Positions 40,958 through 50,414 of a stretch of 64,000 nt of DNA are shown here, piece by piece (position 1 is the stretch's first letter; each line of letters begins with the position of its first letter). Origin of the DNA: Roseburia_C sp031555935 (lineage in GTDB: Bacteria; Bacillota; Clostridia; Lachnospirales; Lachnospiraceae); contig JAVBTX010000018.1 in assembly GCA_031555935.1 (NCBI GenBank), forward strand, positions 1-64,000, in the 5' to 3' direction. Below the pieces are notes generated by a model that made no database searches, was not told the DNA's origin, and worked only from the letters and a program-made list of their open reading frames with translations. Both the position numbers and the translations under genes were made by a program.

Positions 40958-41935
40958 ATGAAAACAATAGATGAAGATATCAAAAACGGAAAATTAAAAC
41001 AGATATACCTATTATACGGGGAAGAAGCCTATTTGAAGCGCCAATACCGCGAAAAACTCAAAAATTTCATTGTTAGTTCCGATGACAACATGAATTTTTC
41101 TTCTTTTGAAGGCAAGGGCATCAATCCCAAGGAATTGATAGATTTAGCCGAGACGCTACCATTTTTTGCTGACAAGCGTCTACTGTTAATTGAAAACAGT
41201 GGATTTTTCAAAAATGCGCAGGAAGAACTAGCGGAATACTTAAAGGCACTACCAGAAACAACATATTTTGTGTTTGCGGAAGACGAGGTAGATAAACGCT
41301 CGAAGATGTTTAAAACCGTCAAAAGTGCTGGCAGTGTCATTGACTTTGAGCGTCAACGCGAGGATATACTGATTCGCTGGGTCTCAGGTCGATTAAAGCG
41401 GGAAAATAAAAACATTACCGGACAGGCAATGCAGCTATTTTTGTCCATGACCGGCAGTGATATGGAAAATATCGACAAGGAATTAGAAAAACTGTTGTGT
41501 TACTGTCTAGAGCGGGGGGAGATTACCCCGGAAGATGTCGAGGCCGTATGCACCGGACAAGTCAATAACCGCATTTTTGACATGATAGATGCAATTGCGA
41601 CCAAAAAGCAGCGTCAGGCATTGCAGTTATACTATGACTTAATTGAGCTAAAAGAGCCGCCAATGCGAATCCTATTTTTATTAGCAAGACAGTTTCAGAT
41701 ATTATTAAATGTAAAGGATTTGCGGAAGCAGGGCTTTGACCAAAAGGCGATTGCCTCCAAAGCAGGTATCCCGCCATTTGCCGTGGGGCGAAACTTAAAA
41801 CAGGCCGAGGGCTTTACGCTTTCACAGCTACGTCAGGCCTTAGAAGACGCCATCAGTGCAGAAGCAGATATAAAAATGGGGCGCATGGCTGACCAGATGG
41901 CAGTTGAGTTGTTGATTGTGAAATATATGAACTGA
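40958..41935 (+). CDS. holA: DNA polymerase III subunit delta
   Basis: Clamp-loader subunit that opens the sliding clamp. 325 residues. The N-terminal AAA-like domain shows IYLLYGEEAYLKRQYREKL at 15-33 and LPFFADKRLLLIENS; the C-terminal collar has LARQFQILLNVKDLRKQGF. It follows comEC by four bases, as in many Firmicutes (comEC-holA-rpsT order), and ends at a bidirectional terminator facing rpsT. Confidence 0.94.
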   Translation: MKTIDEDIKNGKLKQIYLLYGEEAYLKRQYREKLKNFIVSSDDNMNFSSFEGKGINPKELIDLAETLPFFADKRLLLIENSGFFKNAQEELAEYLKALPETTYFVFAEDEVDKRSKMFKTVKSAGSVIDFERQREDILIRWVSGRLKRENKNITGQAMQLFLSMTGSDMENIDKELEKLLCYCLERGEITPEDVEAVCTGQVNNRIFDMIDAIATKKQRQALQLYYDLIELKEPPMRILFLLARQFQILLNVKDLRKQGFDQKAIASKAGIPPFAVGRNLKQAEGFTLSQLRQALEDAISAEADIKMGRMADQMAVELLIVKYMN

Positions 41936-41950
41936 AAAGTTTGTACAAAA

Positions 41951-41981
41951 AAACACCAGTATGACGGTACTGGTGTTTTAA
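41951..41981. terminator. Bidirectional terminator between holA and rpsT
   Basis: AAACACCAGTA, loop TGACGG, TACTGGTGTTT followed by TA; As before and Ts after make it work on both strands for the two convergent genes. Confidence 0.88.
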
Positions 41982-42001
41982 TAATTTAATCTATGTTCTT
42001 C

Positions 42002-42265
42002 TTAAGCGATTGCGTTAACAGCTTTTGTTAAACGGGAAATCTTTCTTGAAGAATTGTTTTTGTGATAAACGCCTTTAGTAGTAGCTTTATCGATTTCTGA
42101 AATAGCAGCTAATAAAGCAGCTTGAGCAGCAGCTTTGTCATTAGCAACGATAGCAGCGTCTACTTTCTTAATAGATGTTCTCACTTTTGATCTGATCGCT
42201 TTGTTTCTTGCAGTTCTTGCTTCACTGATAAGAATTCTTTTTTTTGCAGATTTAATGTTAGCCAA
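42002..42265 (-). CDS. rpsT: Ribosomal protein S20
   Basis: 87-residue 30S subunit protein, helical and basic (ANIKSAKKRILISEARTARNKAIRS). I place the start at TTG 42265, because the canonical N terminus is (M)ANIKSAKKR and GGAGGTG lies 6 bases upstream; the longer frame has no family match before it. A UUG start is also used for rpsT in Escherichia coli, where it takes part in autogenous control. Confidence 0.95.
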   Translation of the reverse strand: MANIKSAKKRILISEARTARNKAIRSKVRTSIKKVDAAIVANDKAAAQAALLAAISEIDKATTKGVYHKNNSSRKISRLTKAVNAIA

Positions 42266-42339
42266 TTCGTACACCTCCATTACAATTAATTTGTTCATCA
42301 AATACGGACACGGTCGATTTAATGTAAACATACTAGATT

Positions 42340-42368
42340 AGTTTAGAACAAGAACCTTTATCTGTCAA
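42340..42368 (-). promoter_or_regulatory. rpsT promoter
   Basis: Minus strand: TTGACA (42368-42363), 17 bases, TAAACT (42345-42340). The leader is about 70 bases. Confidence 0.75.
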
Positions 42369-42427
42369 TACATATTTTTCGATTTTTTGCTAAAAATAGA
42401 AATAAAATCAAATAAAGGATGAGGGTT

Positions 42428-43381
42428 ATGTATCAGGTTCGTACAGACTTGGCCTTAGAAGCCAGAGAAAAATTTGAAGAGGATAACGTCGAGATTAAAG
42501 GTGTTGTCCTGGAAGAAGAGGATTTGCCGGGAGATATCAAGATTACCCGGGTCATAATTGAAACGGAAAATGGGGCCAAAGCAATGGGCAAACCAAAGGG
42601 GACCTATATCACCGTCGAAGCACCAAAGATGATTGAGGAGGATGGCGAATATCATCGGGAGATATCAGAACAACTGGCCAAGATTTTAAAGCAGCTATTG
42701 CCAGAGGAAAAAGAAGAACTATCGGTACTAGTGGCTGGACTAGGAAATCGCGAAGTAACACCGGATGCTTTAGGACCAAATGTAATTGAGAATATGATGA
42801 TTACGCGTCACATCATCAACGAATTTGGAAAATATGCCTTGGGCGAAGAACACACCCAGAAAATCAGCGGCATTGTACCAGGCGTTATGGCGCAAACCGG
42901 AATGGAATCCAAAGAAATAATCAAGGGTGTTGTGGCGGAAACAAATCCAGACTGTATTGTTGCCATAGATGCATTGGCAGCACGCAGTACCAAGCGGTTA
43001 AATCGAACGATTCAGATCACCGATACCGGAATCAATCCAGGCTCCGGGGTCGGCAACCATCGTCATGCCATTAATCAGGAAACAATGGGTGTTCCAGTGA
43101 TTGCAATTGGGATTCCAACGGTAGTCGATGCCGCCACAATTGTAACCGATACGATGAGCGACTTGATTACCGCGATGGCAGAGTCCAGCCGTCTAAAAGG
43201 CTTAGGTGGAGCCTTGGAAACATTAGACGACATGGAGAAGTACGAGTTAATCCGCGAGCTGTTGTCGCCACATCTCAATGCTTTTTTTGTCACGCCCAAA
43301 GATATTGACGAATCGGTGAAACGTCTAAGTTATACGATATCGGAAGGATTGAATATTACTTTTTCAGGTAAACAGGCATAG
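42428..43381 (+). CDS. gpr: Germination protease GPR
   Basis: Atypical aspartic-like endopeptidase that degrades small acid-soluble spore proteins at germination. About 317 residues from ATG 42428 (GGATGAGGG upstream); ATG 42419 abuts the RBS too closely. The N-terminal VRTDLALEARE motif mimics the SASP cleavage site and marks pro-enzyme processing; the propeptide is shorter than in Bacillus megaterium. Conserved GLGNREVTPDALGP and GIVPGVMAQTGME segments are present. Followed by spoIIP, as in Bacillus. In Bacillus it is transcribed in the forespore. Confidence 0.95.
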   Translation: MYQVRTDLALEAREKFEEDNVEIKGVVLEEEDLPGDIKITRVIIETENGAKAMGKPKGTYITVEAPKMIEEDGEYHREISEQLAKILKQLLPEEKEELSVLVAGLGNREVTPDALGPNVIENMMITRHIINEFGKYALGEEHTQKISGIVPGVMAQTGMESKEIIKGVVAETNPDCIVAIDALAARSTKRLNRTIQITDTGINPGSGVGNHRHAINQETMGVPVIAIGIPTVVDAATIVTDTMSDLITAMAESSRLKGLGGALETLDDMEKYELIRELLSPHLNAFFVTPKDIDESVKRLSYTISEGLNITFSGKQA

Positions 43382-43432
43382 ACAAGTCTGCCGTAACATA
43401 AAATATATTATTTATGACTGGCAGATAAGGAG

Positions 43433-44812
43433 ATGAGCACAATTAAGTATCAAAGAGCATCAAGGAAAAAGAAAAAAGCAAGAATAGCGGTCGGATTAAT
43501 TCTGACCGCCACCCTGCTTCTAAGTGTTGGACAGATAGAAAGTAAGAGTGGTACGTTAAAAAATGTGATTGCCGATGAAATAAAAAAGACAGCATATACG
43601 AGTGTCATAAAAAGTTATATGCCAGGTCTTTTTTTTAAGACCTCCGGTGCCAAGGAGGAGCGGACAGCAATGGAAATTCTAACTGACAAGGTGTTAGAAG
43701 TCCTGCCGCTGTATGGTTACATGGAAACAATGTTAAGCTATGAAACACCAGCCGAAAGTGAGCTGTCATATGAAGCGATTCTGCAACGGGAGGCAATGGA
43801 TGAAAATTATATTGACGATGAAACGGGTGAGGTGATTTTAGCGGCCTTGTCTGAAAATCTCGAAGAAATGATGGCCGAAGCAGAGACCGAGAATGCCAAA
43901 ATCAGAGAACAGCAAGAAGTGGCAGAAGTACCCGCGACAGAGACGGATATAAATACAGAAACTACCCCAGAAGAACCAGTGGAAAGTCAGGATGCATTAG
44001 CCGTCACCGGTGAAATGATTGGCAATTTCCAAGTTCAAACAGAGCCACAGGTTACATATTCAAGAGAAAAATTAAACGATTTTGACTATTTGATTCAAAA
44101 TTTCTATACCGTTGACCGCATGACGACAATAACCAGCAGCCAGTTGTCGGCACAAGATTTACTGGCAAGGGATATGCATTTGACAACTGGGGCGGAGCAA
44201 CCGCAGATTTTAATTTACCATACGCATTCACAGGAGATGTATATTGATTCGACACCGGGGGATGTGATGACAGGAGTCGTTGGCTGCGGCGAATATCTAA
44301 CCCAGATATTACAGGAAAAATATGGTTTGAATGTCATTCATCATATGGGGCAGTATGATGTTGAAAAACGTGATTACGCCTATTCCAATGCAGCTCCCGC
44401 CATTGAACAGCTATTGGCAGAAAATCCAAGTATCGAGGTGGTCATCGACTTGCATCGTGATGCTTTGCCGGAGGATGTACATATGGTGCAGGAAGTACAA
44501 GGAATTAAGATGGCACCAATAATGTTTTTTAACGGCCTGAGTCGTCTGGCCAGCAAGGGTGACATTGATTATTTGTATAATCCTAATCGCGAAGATAATC
44601 TGGCCTTTTCTTTACAGATGAAATTAGCGGCTAGTGAATACTATCCGACGCTGACCAGACCGATTTATTTAAAAGGATATCGCTACAATATGCATTATTG
44701 CCCGAAAACCCTATTGGTTGAGTTGGGAGCCCAGACAAATACTTTTGAAGAGGCGAGAAATGCGATGGCGCCGCTGGCTGATTTGTTGTATAAGGTGTTG
44801 TGCCAAACATAA
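43433..44812 (+). CDS. spoIIP: Stage II sporulation protein P (SpoIIP)
   Basis: Peptidoglycan amidase/endopeptidase that drives engulfment with SpoIID and SpoIIM. 459 residues; a membrane helix at about 17-35 anchors it, followed by an acidic low-complexity stretch (about 120-190), then the catalytic domain from about 255 with ILIYHTHSQEMYID, VIDLHRDALPED and LLVELGAQTNTFEEA. The AAGGAG sequence touches the annotated ATG 43433, an unusually short spacing, so the true start could be slightly downstream. Confidence 0.94.
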   Translation: MSTIKYQRASRKKKKARIAVGLILTATLLLSVGQIESKSGTLKNVIADEIKKTAYTSVIKSYMPGLFFKTSGAKEERTAMEILTDKVLEVLPLYGYMETMLSYETPAESELSYEAILQREAMDENYIDDETGEVILAALSENLEEMMAEAETENAKIREQQEVAEVPATETDINTETTPEEPVESQDALAVTGEMIGNFQVQTEPQVTYSREKLNDFDYLIQNFYTVDRMTTITSSQLSAQDLLARDMHLTTGAEQPQILIYHTHSQEMYIDSTPGDVMTGVVGCGEYLTQILQEKYGLNVIHHMGQYDVEKRDYAYSNAAPAIEQLLAENPSIEVVIDLHRDALPEDVHMVQEVQGIKMAPIMFFNGLSRLASKGDIDYLYNPNREDNLAFSLQMKLAASEYYPTLTRPIYLKGYRYNMHYCPKTLLVELGAQTNTFEEARNAMAPLADLLYKVLCQT

Positions 44813-44857
44813 AAAAGTAAGTAATAAAAAAGAAATAAATTGTTAAAGAAAAAGTTA

Positions 44858-44927
44858 TTGTAAGAAAGAAAAAAATCGCTATAATTAAGAAGGACCATAG
44901 AAAGATTCCCTTCTGCATATGAGGGAA
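44858..44927 (+). promoter_or_regulatory. Promoter and leader hairpin of the MBOAT/SGNH pair
   Basis: TTGTAA (44858-44863), 16 bases, TATAAT (44880-44885), then a short hairpin TTCCCT/AGGGAA (44906-44911, 44922-44927) in the leader. Confidence 0.6.
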
Positions 44928-44948
44928 GATTACGAAAGAGTGAAATAA

Positions 44949-46322
44949 ATGGAATTTTCTGGATTTGGATTTTTATTTCGGTTTTTACCGATTTTTCTTA
45001 TTATATATTATTTAGTACCAAGCCGGTTTCGGAACCTGGTGTTGTTTCTTGGAAGTATCACATTTTATGCAATAGGTGAACCACGGTATATTTTCCTACT
45101 GTTGTTTTCGGTTGCCGTCAATTATCTGGGGACGTTACAGATTGGCGAACCGGACCAAAAATCAAGTCGGAAAAAAGGCATGTTGGTTTTCTTGTTGTGT
45201 TTGAATGTAGGAATACTGTTGTTATTTAAGTACAGTGGCTTTCTGATACCGCTGGGAAAATTCCCGATGCCACTGGGAATCAGTTTCTATACCTTCACTG
45301 TCCTTTCCTATGTGCTGGATGTGTATTTTGGACGTGAGGAGGCGGAGGATTCCTTTGTCGATGCCGGAGTCTATATGATGATGTTTCCCAAATTAATATC
45401 GGGGCCAATTGCAACCTACTCTGAAACGCGCAGGGAAATAAAAGAACGTGAAATAACTGGCTTAGAAATAGAAGAGGGCTTGATGCTGTTTATCGTTGGC
45501 TTAGCCTTTAAGACAATTCTAGCCAATCATTTTGGAATGCTTTGGCATGACCTTCAGTCGGCCGGATTTGATAGTATCTCAACGGCGGCAGCTTGGCTGG
45601 GGGTGGCTGGATATAGTGCGCAGCTATTTTTTGATTTCCAAGGATATTCCCTGATGGCAGTCGGCGTGGGACGGATGTTGGGCTTTCATTTGCCGCATAA
45701 CTTTAGGCACCCATATCGTTCGAAGACCGTGGGAGAGTATTATCGCCGCTGGCATATTTCGTTAGGCAGCTGGTTTAAAAATTATTTATACATACCACTC
45801 GGCGGCAATCGTAAAGGTCGGCTGCGGATGTACTTGAACTTGTTTCTGGTGTGGGTAATAACCGGAATTTGGCATGGCGTGACCTTGAATTTCCTAATAT
45901 GGGGATTGACGCTATTCTTCTTTATTGCGCTGGAAAAAATATGCTTAGGAAAACTGTTTGACAACCTTGGCCAGCTCGGCGGAAAGTTACTGCCAAGATT
46001 ATATATCTGGTTTGTGATTCCATTGACATGGATTGTCTTTGCAATTGATAAAACCTCGCAGCTAGGTGTATATTTTACACGCTTGTTTCCATTTTGGGGA
46101 ACACCGGATAGCGTGAATAGTGTGGATTATCTGCGTTATCTCAATAATTATACCGTCTTTTTTGGGCTGGCATTTTTAGTATCATTGCCATTTGCCGACA
46201 AGTATTATGACAGGTACCATCGACGCGGAATCTTTAAAATTCTGTTGTTTGGGCTGTTCTGGATTTGCATCTATCAGTTGGCAAATGGACTTAATAATCC
46301 GTTTTTGTATTTTCGGTTTTAA
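44949..46322 (+). CDS. MBOAT-family membrane O-acyltransferase
   Basis: 457 residues, about ten membrane helices, of the DltB/AlgI type. It moves an acyl group across the membrane to a surface polymer or glycan. The fold markers are PMPLGISFYTFTVLSYVLDVYFG, FPKLISGPIATYSE, FDFQGYSLMAVGVGRMLGF, YRRWHISLGSWFKNYLYIPLGGNRKG and the catalytic histidine in TGIWHGVTLNFLIWG. The next gene is an SGNH protein, the usual partner for O-acetylation of exopolysaccharide or wall glycan. It has its own promoter. Confidence 0.93.
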   Translation: MEFSGFGFLFRFLPIFLIIYYLVPSRFRNLVLFLGSITFYAIGEPRYIFLLLFSVAVNYLGTLQIGEPDQKSSRKKGMLVFLLCLNVGILLLFKYSGFLIPLGKFPMPLGISFYTFTVLSYVLDVYFGREEAEDSFVDAGVYMMMFPKLISGPIATYSETRREIKEREITGLEIEEGLMLFIVGLAFKTILANHFGMLWHDLQSAGFDSISTAAAWLGVAGYSAQLFFDFQGYSLMAVGVGRMLGFHLPHNFRHPYRSKTVGEYYRRWHISLGSWFKNYLYIPLGGNRKGRLRMYLNLFLVWVITGIWHGVTLNFLIWGLTLFFFIALEKICLGKLFDNLGQLGGKLLPRLYIWFVIPLTWIVFAIDKTSQLGVYFTRLFPFWGTPDSVNSVDYLRYLNNYTVFFGLAFLVSLPFADKYYDRYHRRGIFKILLFGLFWICIYQLANGLNNPFLYFRF

Positions 46323-46337
46323 AAGAAAGAGGAACAT

Positions 46338-47249
46338 ATGAAAAAGATAAAGGGCTGTCCGCTGTTATGGGGAATTGTCGTAGCCGGCATTGGTCTGTCA
46401 CTGCTAGGCTGGCTGGGAGCAGAAGGAATATATAAAGACTATATGGGAAAATGGCCGCAGGTTCCGGGGGTGGTTGCGGTGTTTCAGGGACTTGCAGATG
46501 AACAGTATCCGTGGGAAGTCTTTGCGGCAAGCGGTGAGGATGAGTTGGCAACCTTGGCGGTGCCAGCGACGGAAATGGAACAAGTGGCGGAGCTGTCAAC
46601 GGAATCGGTATCAGAGGATGAGACGGAGACCGAAGCACAGGAACCAGAGAGCTACAACTTTACCAGGGTTGACGAAAGCTATTTTGATGATGCCGTATTT
46701 ATTGGGGATTCCAGAACGGTTGGCTTACATGACTACTCGGGCTGGGACAACACCACCTACTATGCCAGTATCGGGATGAACGTTTTCAAATTATTTACCG
46801 ACCCAGTTGTTGAAGAGGAAGGCGAGAAAATCACAATCGAAGAGGCGCTGACGCGGCATCAGTTTAAAAAAGTTTATCTAATGGTTGGAATAAATGAAAT
46901 GGGGTATGGCGGAGTTGACCAATTTATGGCAAAATATGAAGAGGCAGTGCAGCATCTTCGAGAACTACAGCCAGATGCAATCATCTTTGTTCAGGGCATT
47001 ATGTATGTGAAGCAAGAGAAGTCCGAAACGGACCCAATTTTTAATAATCCAGGTATCAAAGAACGAAATGAACGAATTGCAGAGCTTGCAAATAATCAAA
47101 ATATATTTTATATTGATGTAAATGAAGTAGTGGCAGATGAGACGGGAAACTTAAATCCGGACTATACCTATGATGAAATCCACTTATTGGGCAAACATTA
47201 CCCAATCTGGATGGAATTTCTAATGGATCATGGAATTGTAAAGGAGTAA
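46338..47249 (+). CDS. SGNH/GDSL-type membrane-anchored acyl-transfer partner
   Basis: 303 residues. One N-terminal membrane helix (LLWGIVVAGIGLSLLGWLG), an acidic linker (about 70-105), then an SGNH-hydrolase domain. Its catalytic block is FIGDSRTVGLHD, block III GINEMGYGG and the C-terminal DEIHLLGKHYPIW with Asp and His. It lies outside the membrane and probably completes the acyl transfer begun by the upstream MBOAT protein, 15 bases away. The acceptor is unknown. Confidence 0.87.
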   Translation: MKKIKGCPLLWGIVVAGIGLSLLGWLGAEGIYKDYMGKWPQVPGVVAVFQGLADEQYPWEVFAASGEDELATLAVPATEMEQVAELSTESVSEDETETEAQEPESYNFTRVDESYFDDAVFIGDSRTVGLHDYSGWDNTTYYASIGMNVFKLFTDPVVEEEGEKITIEEALTRHQFKKVYLMVGINEMGYGGVDQFMAKYEEAVQHLRELQPDAIIFVQGIMYVKQEKSETDPIFNNPGIKERNERIAELANNQNIFYIDVNEVVADETGNLNPDYTYDEIHLLGKHYPIWMEFLMDHGIVKE

Positions 47250-47255
47250 AAACGA

Positions 47256-49067
47256 ATGGCAATAGACCAGAGTAAAATAAGAAATTTTTGCATTATCGCT
47301 CATATCGACCACGGTAAATCAACACTGGCGGATCGAATCATTGAGATGACCGGATTGCTGACAAGCCGCGAAATGCAGTCGCAGGTATTAGATAATATGG
47401 ATTTAGAGCGGGAACGTGGAATAACAATTAAGTCACAGGCAGTTCGAACCGTCTATAAAGCGGAAAATGGCGAGGAATATATATTCAATTTAATTGACAC
47501 ACCGGGACATGTCGATTTTACCTATGAGGTATCTCGTAGCTTAGCGGCATGTGACGGTGCAATTTTAGTTGTTGATGCGGCGCAGGGGATTGAAGCGCAG
47601 ACCTTGGCAAATGTATATCTGGCCCTTGACCATGACTTAGAGGTCTTGCCAGTCATCAATAAAGTAGATTTACCAAGTGCAGACCCAGATCGCGTAGCCA
47701 ATGAAATTGAAGATGTAATCGGATTAGAAGCCGCCGATGCACCAAGAATCTCTGCGAAAAGAGGAATCAACGTTGAACAGGTGTTAGAACAGGTAGTGGC
47801 AAAGCTGCCTTCACCAACCGGTGACGTGAAAGCACCATTGCAAGCTTTGATATTTGACTCCCTGTATGACCCGTATAAGGGCGTAATCGTCTTTTGCCGG
47901 ATTCGTGAAGGCAGTATTCGCGCTGGTATGCCAATCAAAATGATGGCGACCGGAGCCGTAGCTGATGTTGTTGAGGTAGGCTATTTTGGTGCTGGACAGT
48001 TTATTCCATGTGATGAATTATCAGCCGGAATGGTTGGTTATATCACTGCCAGCTTGAAAAATGTAAAAGATACCCGGGTGGGTGATACCGTGACCAATGC
48101 GGACAACCCATGTGCAGCACCATTGCCGGGTTATAAGAAAGTAAACCCAATGGTCTATTGTGGTCTGTATCCAGCGGACGGTGCAAAGTATCCAGATTTG
48201 CGTGATGCGTTAGAAAAGCTTCAATTAAATGATGCGGCCTTGCAGTTTGAGCCAGAGACCTCAATTGCGCTTGGCTTTGGCTTCCGTTGCGGCTTCCTTG
48301 GTTTGTTGCATTTAGAAGTAATTCAGGAGCGATTAGAGCGCGAATATAATTTGGACTTAGTGACTACTGCTCCAGGCGTTGTTTATAAAGTCTATAAGAC
48401 CGATGGTACGGTGATTGATTTGACCAACCCAAGCAATTTGCCGGACCCAACTGAGATAGAATATATGGAAGAACCATTTGTCAGTGCAGAAATCATGGTA
48501 ACCTCAGACTATGTTGGCGCGATTATGGATTTATGTCAGGAGCGCCGTGGAATCTATCTTAGTATGGAATATATTGAACAGACCCGGGCTGTCATCAAAT
48601 ATGACTTACCTTTAAATGAAATAATTTATGACTTTTTCGATGCGTTAAAATCCCGTTCTCGCGGTTATGCTTCCTTTGACTATGAATTAAAGGGTTATGA
48701 GCGTTCCGAGCTAGTGAAGCTGGATATATTAATCAATAAAGAAAATGTCGATGCATTGTCCTTCATCGTCTTTCGCGATACGGCTTATGAACGCGGTCGG
48801 AAAATGTGTGAGAAGTTAAAAGAAGAAATTCCCAGACATTTATTTGAAATACCAATTCAGGCTGCAGTTGGCAGCAAGGTTATTGCCAGAGAGACAGTCA
48901 AAGCAATGCGTAAAGACGTATTGGCGAAATGTTATGGCGGCGATATTTCCCGTAAACGAAAACTGTTAGAGAAGCAGAAAGAGGGAAAGAAGCGGATGCG
49001 TCAGGTGGGCAATGTCGAGATTCCACAGGAAGCATTTATGAGTGTCTTGAAATTGGACGAAGACTAG
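47256..49067 (+). CDS. lepA: Elongation factor 4
   Basis: Ribosomal GTPase that acts on stalled or misplaced ribosomes. 603 residues with G1 AHIDHGKST, G2 and G3 (DTPGHVDF), G4 NKVDLP, and the LepA-specific C-terminal domain (LAKCYGGDISRKRKLLEKQK). AAGGAGT precedes ATG 47256. In many Firmicutes lepA follows spoIIP directly; here the acyl-transfer pair is between them. Confidence 0.97.
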   Translation: MAIDQSKIRNFCIIAHIDHGKSTLADRIIEMTGLLTSREMQSQVLDNMDLERERGITIKSQAVRTVYKAENGEEYIFNLIDTPGHVDFTYEVSRSLAACDGAILVVDAAQGIEAQTLANVYLALDHDLEVLPVINKVDLPSADPDRVANEIEDVIGLEAADAPRISAKRGINVEQVLEQVVAKLPSPTGDVKAPLQALIFDSLYDPYKGVIVFCRIREGSIRAGMPIKMMATGAVADVVEVGYFGAGQFIPCDELSAGMVGYITASLKNVKDTRVGDTVTNADNPCAAPLPGYKKVNPMVYCGLYPADGAKYPDLRDALEKLQLNDAALQFEPETSIALGFGFRCGFLGLLHLEVIQERLEREYNLDLVTTAPGVVYKVYKTDGTVIDLTNPSNLPDPTEIEYMEEPFVSAEIMVTSDYVGAIMDLCQERRGIYLSMEYIEQTRAVIKYDLPLNEIIYDFFDALKSRSRGYASFDYELKGYERSELVKLDILINKENVDALSFIVFRDTAYERGRKMCEKLKEEIPRHLFEIPIQAAVGSKVIARETVKAMRKDVLAKCYGGDISRKRKLLEKQKEGKKRMRQVGNVEIPQEAFMSVLKLDED

Positions 49068-49083
49068 CAGAAAGGTGAATAAA

Positions 49084-50265
49084 ATGGAACTATACTTGCA
49101 TATTCCGTTTTGCCGAAGTAAGTGCAGTTATTGTGATTTTCTATCGGCACCGGCAGATGAAAATACGCAGACTCATTACGTGAATGCGCTGTTGCGCGAA
49201 ATTAGATATTATGAAGAACATTGTAGAGACCGTGAGGTCTCTACAATTTATATCGGGGGAGGAACGCCCTCCTGGTTAGCGGAAAGCTATGTGGAGATAC
49301 TGTTAAAACAGCTTCACATGAGTTTTTTTATTCGCCCGGATGCGGAAATAACCATTGAGTGCAACCCGGGAACGCTGACGAAAAATAAATTGAAAACATA
49401 TCAGGCATCCGGTATTAATCGTCTTAGTATGGGATTGCAGTCGACTAATAATGAAGAACTGAAAATCTTGGGCAGAACGCATACTTATGAACAATTCCTG
49501 CGCAATTACGAGTTGGCGCGCGAGTTGGGCTATGCCAATATCAATATTGATTTGATGAGTGCCTTGCCTTATCAGACCACCGAAGGATATCTTGCTTCAC
49601 TGGAAAAAGTGGTGCGATTAAAACCAGAACATATCTCAGCCTATTCCTTAATAATTGAAAAGGGCACGCCATTTTATGAGCAATATAAATTTGATGCTGT
49701 CAAACGCGAGGCGGGTATGGAAACTGAATATTTGCCGAGTGAGGAAATCGAATATGAGATATACGAAAAAACCAACGAGTCCTTGCAGGAGAATGGATAT
49801 CATCATTATGAAATATCCAACTATGCAAAAGCAGGCTTCGAGTGCCGCCATAATATTGGTTATTGGAAACGAGTTGACTACTTAGGGCTGGGGCTAGGAG
49901 CGGCATCACTCATGGACAATGTGCGCTATAGCAATATTCGCAAGCTGGATATATATATAGAAGAAACAAAGAAAGAACATCCGCAGCTTCGCGAACAAAT
50001 GGATGTTTTAGAACGAAAAGAGCAGATTGAAGAATTTATGTTCCTGGGACTAAGAATGACGGACGGAATAAAACGGGAAGATTTTTTTCAGACCTTTGGG
50101 ATGCAGATAGATGGAATATATCATGAGGTTATTCGCACGTTGGTACAAGAGGAATTGTTGGAACAGCATGCCGGATTCATAAAATTGACAAAACGGGGCA
50201 TGGATATAAGTAATTATGTTTTAGCACAGTTCTTATTAGGGACAGAAAATATAAATAAATTATAA
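49084..50265 (+). CDS. hemW: Radical SAM heme chaperone HemW (HemN-like)
   Basis: 393 residues from ATG 49084 (AGAAAGGTG upstream). The cluster motif CRSKCSYCDF is CX3CX2C; IYIGGGTPSWL, ECNPGT and RLSMGLQS follow. It lacks the extra N-terminal features of true coproporphyrinogen oxidase HemN, so heme trafficking is the better reading. Residues about 47-55 are encoded by a perfect 26-base hairpin (see 49221-49246). Confidence 0.92.
   Translation: MELYLHIPFCRSKCSYCDFLSAPADENTQTHYVNALLREIRYYEEHCRDREVSTIYIGGGTPSWLAESYVEILLKQLHMSFFIRPDAEITIECNPGTLTKNKLKTYQASGINRLSMGLQSTNNEELKILGRTHTYEQFLRNYELARELGYANINIDLMSALPYQTTEGYLASLEKVVRLKPEHISAYSLIIEKGTPFYEQYKFDAVKREAGMETEYLPSEEIEYEIYEKTNESLQENGYHHYEISNYAKAGFECRHNIGYWKRVDYLGLGLGAASLMDNVRYSNIRKLDIYIEETKKEHPQLREQMDVLERKEQIEEFMFLGLRMTDGIKREDFFQTFGMQIDGIYHEVIRTLVQEELLEQHAGFIKLTKRGMDISNYVLAQFLLGTENINKL
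49221..49246. repeat. Perfect hairpin inside hemW
   Basis: TTGTAGAGACC-GTGA-GGTCTCTACAA: 11-bp perfect stem with a 4-base loop, coding for HCRDREVSTI in a variable stretch before the GGGTPS motif. It resembles the class of dispersed palindromes beginning TTGTAGRGAC known from other bacterial genomes. Confidence 0.75.
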
Positions 50266-50280
50266 ATTCCTAAAAAGGAG

Positions 50281-50309
50281 TTGACAAAAAAAAACGATGG
50301 TGCTATCTT
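50281..50309 (+). promoter_or_regulatory. hrcA operon promoter
   Basis: TTGACA (50281-50286), 17 bases, TATCTT (50304-50309), directly before CIRCE. Confidence 0.8.
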
Positions 50310-50320
50310 ATACATAGAAA

Positions 50321-50347
50321 TTAGCACTCGGTTTGGTTGAGTGCTAA
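50321..50347. promoter_or_regulatory. CIRCE operator of the hrcA-grpE-dnaK-dnaJ operon
   Basis: TTAGCACTC-N9-GAGTGCTAA, perfect consensus, just downstream of the -10 box so that bound HrcA would cover the transcription start. Classical position. Confidence 0.97.
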
Positions 50348-50414
50348 CAACATCCACTGAACAGCTTAGTACCTATGAAGTGGACTTTCCAAAGTTTTTT
50401 TCGGGAGTGACCAT

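Noticed and set aside
45974..45990. TCGGCGGAAAGTTA in the MBOAT gene, like a repeat module in addA
   Set aside because: A single 13-base match inside a plausible native segment with no neighbouring module; too weak to count as a copy.
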